From: Phycicoccus jejuensis
GTDB taxonomy: Bacteria > Actinomycetota > Actinomycetes > Actinomycetales > Dermatophilaceae
Assembly (NCBI RefSeq): GCF_000720925.1
Contig: NZ_JOEE01000003.1
Coordinates: forward strand, 1-64,000
Direction: 5' to 3'
Length of the DNA stretch: 64,000 nucleotides
Shown: one piece after another, positions 59,290 through 64,000 of the stretch
Layout: every line of letters begins with the position of its first letter
Numbering within the stretch: position 1 is the first letter of the stretch
Notes under the pieces: model-generated
Databases searched by the model: none
The model's input: the letters and a program-made list of their open reading frames with translations, nothing else
Told to the model about the DNA's origin: nothing
Made by a program: the position numbers and the translations under genes

Positions 59290-59784
59290 ATGGCCACCAC
59301 ACCCACCACCATCCCGGTCCGCGTCGCGGCCGCCGACGTCCTGGCCCAGCGCCGCATCGCCGTCACCGGCGTCTCCCGCACACCACGGGGCCACGGCGCG
59401 AACACCGTCTATACGTGGCTGCGCGACCACGGCTACGAGGTCTTCGCGGTCAACCCGCACGCGACCGAGGTCGAGGGCGACCCGGCCTACCCGACGGTGC
59501 AGGCCGTGCCCGGCGGTGTCGACGCGGTCGTCGTCGCCACGTCCGCCGCGCACGCGCTCGAGAGCGTCGAGGAGTCTCTCGACTCGGGCGTCCGCCGACT
59601 CTGGCTGCACCGCTCGACCGGCGCCGGCTCCGTCTCCCCCGAGGCGGTGGTGCGCGCGCGGGCGGCCGGCGCGACGGTCATCGCCGGTGGTTGCCCGATC
59701 ATGTTCCACCCCGAGGGTGACGGCGTGCACCACGCGATGTGCCGCGTCCTCACGTGGACGGGGGCGGTCCCCCGGACCGTCTGA
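59290..59784 (+). CDS. CoA-binding domain protein
   Basis: The 164-residue protein is a stand-alone CoA-binding Rossmann domain (RRIAVTGVSRTPRGHGANTV, YEVFAVNPHATEVEGDPAYP, DAVVVATSAAHALESVEESL, GATVIAGGCPIMF). Such proteins resemble the N-terminal part of succinyl-CoA synthetase alpha but lack a catalytic partner; the role is unknown. GAAGGAG lies nine bases before ATG 59290. Confidence 0.85.
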   Translation: MATTPTTIPVRVAAADVLAQRRIAVTGVSRTPRGHGANTVYTWLRDHGYEVFAVNPHATEVEGDPAYPTVQAVPGGVDAVVVATSAAHALESVEESLDSGVRRLWLHRSTGAGSVSPEAVVRARAAGATVIAGGCPIMFHPEGDGVHHAMCRVLTWTGAVPRTV

Positions 59785-59895
59785 CGCGACCGACCGTCGG
59801 ACGTCCCGAGGGCTGGACGGACCCACCCCCACCGGGTGTACCATCATCGGTTCGCCAGCATGGGAACCCCACACACCGCAGGAGGCGGCTCCGCC

Positions 59896-61947
59896 GTGCC
59901 CACGACGACCGCCGACCACCCGACCACCCCCACCGACGACGTGCTCGCCCGCGAGCAGGCCCACCTCGACCACGCGCGCGACGAGCTGCGCCGGATGCGC
60001 GAGACCACCGAGCGGCTCGACGTGTCGACCGCGGCCGACGCCTTCAACGCGGCCTACCTCGACCTGGTCCTCGCCCGCCGCGTCGCCTCGCTCCAGGACG
60101 ACCCGCGCACCACGCTCTTCTTCGGCCGCATCGACTGCCGCACCGAGCACGGCGAGGAGACCTTCCACGTCGGGCGGCGGCACGTCGGCGACGCCCACGG
60201 CGACCCGGTGGTCGTCGACTGGCGAGCGCCCATCTCGACGGCGTTCTACCGCGCCTCCCCCGCCGAGCCGATGGGCGTCGAGCTGCGGCGCCGGTTCGGC
60301 GTCGACCGCGGCCGCCTCACCGCCTACGAGGACGAGCGCCTCGTCGCCGGAGACGCCGCCGACCGCAGCGGCATCCTCGCCGCCGAGATCGAGCGGCCCC
60401 GCTCCGGCCCGATGCGCGACATCGTCTCCACGATCCAGCCCGAGCAGGACGAGATCGTCCGCTCCGACCTCGCGACGAGCATCTGCGTGCAGGGGGCGCC
60501 CGGCACCGGCAAGACCGCCGTCGGCCTGCACCGGGCGGCGTGGCTGCTCTACTCCTTCCGCCGGCGCCTCGACCGGGCCGGCGTCCTCGTCGTCGGCCCC
60601 AACCGCGCCTTCCTCGACCACATCGGCGCGGTCCTGCCCTCGCTCGGCGAGGTGCGGGTGCAGCACGCGACCGTCGACACCCTCCTCGACCACGGCCGCG
60701 TGCGCGCCGACGACCCCACCGAGGTCGCGCTCCTCAAGGGCGACGCCCGGTTGGCCGAGGTCCTGCGGGCCGCGGTGTGGCGCAACGTCGCCCGCGCTCA
60801 CGACGCGCTCGTCGTCCCCCGTGGCTCACGCCGCTGGCGCGTCCCGGCCTACGAGGTGCAGGACGAGCTCGACGGGCTCGTCGCCCGCGGGGTCCGCTAC
60901 TCCGCCGCCCGCGAGCTCCTCCCCCAGCGCCTGGCCCACCTCGTGATGCTCCAGATCGAACGCTCGGGCGACTTCCCGGGCGACACCGTGCAGGACTCGA
61001 TCGCCCGCTCGGCACCGGTCCGCACCGCGACGAAGGACCTCTGGCCGGCGCTCGACCCGGCCGCCGTGCTCTTCGGGCTGCTCTCGGACGCCGATGCGCT
61101 GGCCGCCGCGGCGGACGGCGTCCTCACCGAGGACGAGCAGCGGGTCCTGCTCTGGGAGAGGCCGCCCCGCAGCAAGGGGGCAGCGCGCTGGTCGCGGGCC
61201 GACATGGCGCTCCTCGACGAGCTGGCCGACCTCCTCGACCGCACGCCGAGCCTCGGCCACGTCATCCTCGACGAGGCGCAGGACCTCTCCCCGATGCAGC
61301 TGCGGGCCGTCGGTCGTCGGGCCTCGACCGGCAGCCTCACCGTCCTCGGGGACATCGCGCAGGGCACCACCCCGTGGGCGACCCCGTCCTGGGAGGAGGC
61401 GATGCGCCACCTCGGTCGGACCGAGCACGAGCTCGTCGTCCTCGACCGCGGCTTCCGCGTCCCGGCCCTCGTCATCGACTACGCCGCGCGCCTGCTGCCC
61501 CTCGTCGCACCGGGGCTGGCGGCGCCGGTCTCGGTGCGCGACGACCCCGGCCGCCTCGACGTCCTGCGCGCCGACCCGGAGCGTCGCTCGCTCGCGGTGG
61601 TCGACGCCGTGCGCTCGCTGACGGACGAGCCCGGGTCGGTGGGCGTCATCGTGCCCGACGCGTTCGTCACCGCCGTCTCGTCGGCGCTGACCACCGCGGG
61701 CATCCCGCACGGACGGCTCGACGCCGACCACGGGGACGACGAGGACCGTCAGGTCGAGCTCGTGCCGGCGAGCATCGCCAAGGGCCTCGAGTTCGACCGC
61801 GTCGTCGTCGTCGAGCCGGCGGCGGTCGTGCGCGGCGAGCCGGACGAGCGCACCGGCCTGCGGCGCCTCTACGTCGTGCTGACCCGGGCCGTGTCGGCCC
61901 TCGTCGTCGTGCACTCCGAGCCGCTGCCCGAGGTGCTGACCGGCTGA
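59896..61947 (+). CDS. helD: HelD-type RNA polymerase recycling ATPase
   Basis: The 683-residue superfamily 1 protein starts with a coiled-coil (REQAHLDHARDELRRMRETT, LVLARRVASLQDDPRT), then FGRIDCRTEHGEETFHVGRR and the HelD box DPVVVDWRAPISTAFYRAS. The ATPase motifs are QGAPGTGKTAVGLHRAAWLL (Walker A), HVILDEAQDLSPMQLRAVGR (motif II), DIAQGTTPW and KGLEFDRVVVVEP with YVVLTRA. HelD dislodges RNA polymerase from DNA and in actinobacteria can confer rifampicin tolerance. GTG 59896 is preferred for its GGAGG site; ATG 59860 would add twelve residues. A TACCAT box is at 59839. Confidence 0.9.
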   Translation: MPTTTADHPTTPTDDVLAREQAHLDHARDELRRMRETTERLDVSTAADAFNAAYLDLVLARRVASLQDDPRTTLFFGRIDCRTEHGEETFHVGRRHVGDAHGDPVVVDWRAPISTAFYRASPAEPMGVELRRRFGVDRGRLTAYEDERLVAGDAADRSGILAAEIERPRSGPMRDIVSTIQPEQDEIVRSDLATSICVQGAPGTGKTAVGLHRAAWLLYSFRRRLDRAGVLVVGPNRAFLDHIGAVLPSLGEVRVQHATVDTLLDHGRVRADDPTEVALLKGDARLAEVLRAAVWRNVARAHDALVVPRGSRRWRVPAYEVQDELDGLVARGVRYSAARELLPQRLAHLVMLQIERSGDFPGDTVQDSIARSAPVRTATKDLWPALDPAAVLFGLLSDADALAAAADGVLTEDEQRVLLWERPPRSKGAARWSRADMALLDELADLLDRTPSLGHVILDEAQDLSPMQLRAVGRRASTGSLTVLGDIAQGTTPWATPSWEEAMRHLGRTEHELVVLDRGFRVPALVIDYAARLLPLVAPGLAAPVSVRDDPGRLDVLRADPERRSLAVVDAVRSLTDEPGSVGVIVPDAFVTAVSSALTTAGIPHGRLDADHGDDEDRQVELVPASIAKGLEFDRVVVVEPAAVVRGEPDERTGLRRLYVVLTRAVSALVVVHSEPLPEVLTG

Positions 61948-61967
61948 CGACGGTCGGGCGCAGCGGA

Positions 61968-63098
61968 TCAGCCGCGCCCGTGCACCAGCTCGTCGCGGAG
62001 CCGGCCGGCGAGCGAGGCCCGCATCCGGAAGAGCTCGACGTCGGCAGCGGTGACGGTGCTGCGCTCGACCCATCCGTCACCCACGGGCACGTCGCCGGCC
62101 TCGAGGGCGACGACGCGCTGGCGGGTCGGCGGGTGGTCGGCGTCGACGGCCGTCGTGGGCGCGGCCTCGAGGCGGGAGCGCAGCTCGGCGGGCGCCGGCC
62201 GGTCGGCCGCCTCGATGGCGAGGAAGACGTCGGCCCCCGGTGTACGAGCGGCGTTGTGCGCGGCGGTCGCGCCGCGCGGCACCCCGACACCGGCGAGCAG
62301 CCAGCCGCGCACCGCGGCGGGCCCGGCGAGCGCGGCGGCGCGCCGGTCGGCCTCGAACGCGGCGTGGTGCAGGGTCGGACGCCAGGCCCGGTCGAGGACC
62401 GCGTGGAGCGCACGGAAGGGCACCGCCACGACCTGCATCCCGGCACCGCCGACGGCCGCGGACGCCTGGCGACGCACGAGGTTGCCCGCCATCTCGTCAC
62501 CCGGCCCGTAGTAGCCCATCGTCGAGGTCGCCTGCTCGACGGCCTTGCGGTCGGCGGTCACGGCTCGGACGGGCGTGAGGATCGTCCGGGCTCCCGAGAG
62601 CACGTCCCCGGCGAGGCGCACGAGGATGCCGGCCGGCCCCCGCCGGACCCCCGAGCAGCGCAGCTCGTGGGCGAGACCGGCGACCCGCTCCCCGGGGTCG
62701 AGGGCCGTCCACTCCGGCAGGCCGACGACCAGCGCGGCCCCGCCCAGGTAGCCCGTGGGGTGCACCCGGGTCGCGGCGACGGTGTCGACGAGCACGCGGG
62801 TCGGGGCGGCGACGCCCACCTCGCGCGCCACGGCGTCGACGAGCTCGTGCACGGCCGGCTGCTCCTCGCGGCTCGTCGCGACCGCCCGACGGTCGACGCG
62901 CGCGGGGCGCGGCACGAGCCGCCACAGCACCAGCGCGCCGAGGACTCCCCAGATCCAGCGGCTGACGCCGTCGTCGAGGACGAGTACGGCCACCCACCCG
63001 ACGGCGAGCGCGAGCAGCGCGAGGACGACCAGCAGGGCGAGCAGGACGGCCGCCACCGCGGAGAGCGTCGCGGACGGGGCTCGGCGGGAGTCGGTCAC
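61968..63098 (-). CDS. Membrane-anchored M48-like protein with degenerate zinc motif
   Basis: The 376-residue protein has two N-terminal membrane helices (about 10-36 and 45-58), then an M48-like segment: PAVHELVDAVAREVGVAAPT, TGYLGGAALVVGLPEWTALD, GERVAGLAHELRCSGV and the downstream FEADRRAAALAG and HPPTRQRVVAL. The HExxH zinc motif reads HELRC near residue 144, so the second His ligand is replaced by Cys, while the third ligand Glu in FEADRRAA is kept. It may be an inactive or altered protease. GTG 63098 follows TAGCCT by six bases. Confidence 0.72.
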   Translation of the reverse strand: MTDSRRAPSATLSAVAAVLLALLVVLALLALAVGWVAVLVLDDGVSRWIWGVLGALVLWRLVPRPARVDRRAVATSREEQPAVHELVDAVAREVGVAAPTRVLVDTVAATRVHPTGYLGGAALVVGLPEWTALDPGERVAGLAHELRCSGVRRGPAGILVRLAGDVLSGARTILTPVRAVTADRKAVEQATSTMGYYGPGDEMAGNLVRRQASAAVGGAGMQVVAVPFRALHAVLDRAWRPTLHHAAFEADRRAAALAGPAAVRGWLLAGVGVPRGATAAHNAARTPGADVFLAIEAADRPAPAELRSRLEAAPTTAVDADHPPTRQRVVALEAGDVPVGDGWVERSTVTAADVELFRMRASLAGRLRDELVHGRG

Positions 63099-63104
63099 CC
63101 GCCG

Positions 63105-63110
63105 AGGCTA
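63105..63110 (-). promoter_or_regulatory. Leaderless -10 box of the M48-like gene
   Basis: TAGCCT on the minus strand ends six bases before the GTG at 63098. Confidence 0.45.
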
Positions 63111-63151
63111 ACCTCGGGCGACCTCGCGTCAGGGCAGGCGCGGCGGCGGGC

Positions 63152-63787
63152 TCAGGCGCCGACCGTCCACTTCTCGCCGTCCCAGTAGCGGTGCCGGCGG
63201 CGGTGGTGCGGGGAGGGGTACCAGCCCGGCGCCAGGGTGCCCCCACCCTTCGTCGCGTCCTTGATGACGCGCCGCGTGTGGAAGGTGGGGACGAGGGCCG
63301 CGAGGACGCCCGTCGCGCAGCCCACGGTGAGGACGTAGAGCCCGACCCCCGCGTCGACGGTGGTGGCCGAGAAGGCGTCGAGGACGGCCGGGGCGGACTC
63401 GGCGAACCACGACGGGCGGCCGACGGCCGCACCGGGGTCGAAGAGCAGCATCCAGAAGGCGAAGGTGACGAACGAGCCCGCCATCAGCCCGACGAGGGCC
63501 GCGAGACGCCACACCCCGCCGACGAACCGGAGGCGGGTGAGGATGAGCGCGACCCCCATGAGCAGCGCGACCGCGCCCGACAGGACGAGGTACTCGCGGA
63601 AGCCGTCGGCGAGGCGGACGGACGTGCCGTCCGCGCCCAGCCCCAGCGCGGCCCACACGTCGGGGGCCACCGCGCCGCGCCCGACGGTGTACACGGGCAA
63701 CAGCGTCCCGAGCATGACGACGGCGCTGCCGAGGGAGAGGGTCAGCCCGGCGACGGCGTGGCTCCTGCGGTGCCTGACCTGCGACAT
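63152..63787 (-). CDS. Four-helix membrane protein with C-terminal DUF2510
   Basis: The 211-residue protein has four hydrophobic helices (about 12-35, 66-87, 92-116 and 143-167) and ends in GWYPSPHHRRRHRYWDGEKW, the DUF2510 motif of actinobacterial membrane proteins. The function of DUF2510 is unknown; it often marks small envelope proteins. GGAGGAG precedes ATG 63787 at good spacing. Confidence 0.8.
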   Translation of the reverse strand: MSQVRHRRSHAVAGLTLSLGSAVVMLGTLLPVYTVGRGAVAPDVWAALGLGADGTSVRLADGFREYLVLSGAVALLMGVALILTRLRFVGGVWRLAALVGLMAGSFVTFAFWMLLFDPGAAVGRPSWFAESAPAVLDAFSATTVDAGVGLYVLTVGCATGVLAALVPTFHTRRVIKDATKGGGTLAPGWYPSPHHRRRHRYWDGEKWTVGA

Positions 63788-63886
63788 ACGACTCCTCCCG
63801 GCGTGCTCGAGGCGAGTGTGACACCCGGTGGGCGCGTCCGCGGCCGGTTCCGGCGAAGTCGGTCCCCTCGACCGGAGGGGGGTCGC

Positions 63887-64000
63887 TCAGCGGGTCGCGA
63901 CCGCCTCGCGCAGCAGCCGCCACAGCTCCTCGACGTCCGCCCGCTCGGTGGCCTCCGCGCCGACGGACACCCGCACCATCCAGCGGCCGTCGAGGCTGCT
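63887..64000 (-). CDS. Probable PLP-dependent decarboxylase, C-terminal end (start outside window)
   Basis: The minus-strand frame is open from base 64000 to TGA at 63889-63887 and gives the last 37 residues (SSLDGRWMVRVSVGAEATER then ADVEELWRLLREAVATR). The pattern of a short RVSVGAEATER strand followed by a helix with ELW is typical of the C terminus of group II pyridoxal decarboxylases such as aromatic-L-amino-acid decarboxylase. With so little sequence this is a tentative call. Confidence 0.5.
   Translation of the reverse strand, partial: SSLDGRWMVRVSVGAEATERADVEELWRLLREAVATR

Overview
The window is a stretch of a very GC-rich actinobacterial chromosome. Codons end almost always in G or C, GTG starts and ATGA/GTGA stop-start overlaps are common, and many genes look leaderless. 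The mix of genes (clgR, an actinobacterial HelD, NBR1-like and DUF2510 proteins, a DUF222-HNH nuclease, an LDTR-repeat surface protein) suggests a Micrococcales member, perhaps Intrasporangiaceae; that placement is inference. No rRNA, tRNA, transposase, integrase or CRISPR-Cas locus was seen.

Layout. 1-6678: 3' end of a SpoIID-domain gene, an HTH-TM-NBR1 protein, DUF3046, the agmatine-to-putrescine pair aguB-aguA, a RibD-like reductase, a GNAT and a secreted LDTR-repeat protein. 6830-12415: lhr-nei2 DNA repair pair. 12715-24695: conserved housekeeping block (clgR, pgsA, rimO, dipeptidase, ion channel, ftsK, rnj, dapA, thyA, folA). 24680-28074: SMP-30-like protein, enoyl-CoA hydratase family protein, His-rich GNAT, azlC-azlD. 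28076-39142: one leftward operon for assimilatory nitrate reduction with its own siroheme branch (narK, nitrate reductase, FAD/2Fe-2S protein, nirB, nirD, cysG-like, hemD-wHTH, cbiX). 39366-43442: dapB, a 45-codon ORF with an unusual repeat-rich promoter, pnp and rpsO. 43443-44099: repeat-rich spacer with five 51-bp tandem units. 44100-53355: formamide module (AmiC-like sensor, MarR regulator, fmdB, amiS, fmdA) followed directly by an NAD-dependent formate dehydrogenase (fdsGBAD). 53415-64000: acyltransferases, ArsR/SRPBCC pair, DUF222-HNH protein, membrane proteins, VOC and CoA-binding proteins, helD, a degenerate M48-like protein, a DUF2510 protein and the 3' end of a probable PLP-dependent decarboxylase.

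How it works together. The block clgR-pgsA-ftsK-rnj-dapA-thyA/folA-dapB-pnp-rpsO follows the gene order I know from mycobacteria, with the nitrate operon and other accessory genes inserted in it. The two large accessory modules both deliver ammonium: nitrate to nitrite to ammonium, and formamide to ammonium plus formate, with formate oxidised to CO2 and NADH. Both contain molybdopterin oxidoreductases, but no molybdenum-cofactor genes lie in the window.

The signals that known genes do not explain are the 51-bp array of CCCGCACGTGCGGGG palindromes (43845-44063), the two oppositely oriented GTTCACC pairs around the promoter of the 45-codon ORF (40175-40237), the paired CTTTAC repeats in the 666-bp ftsK-rnj gap, and the paired TCCC-N4-GGGA palindromes before fmdB.
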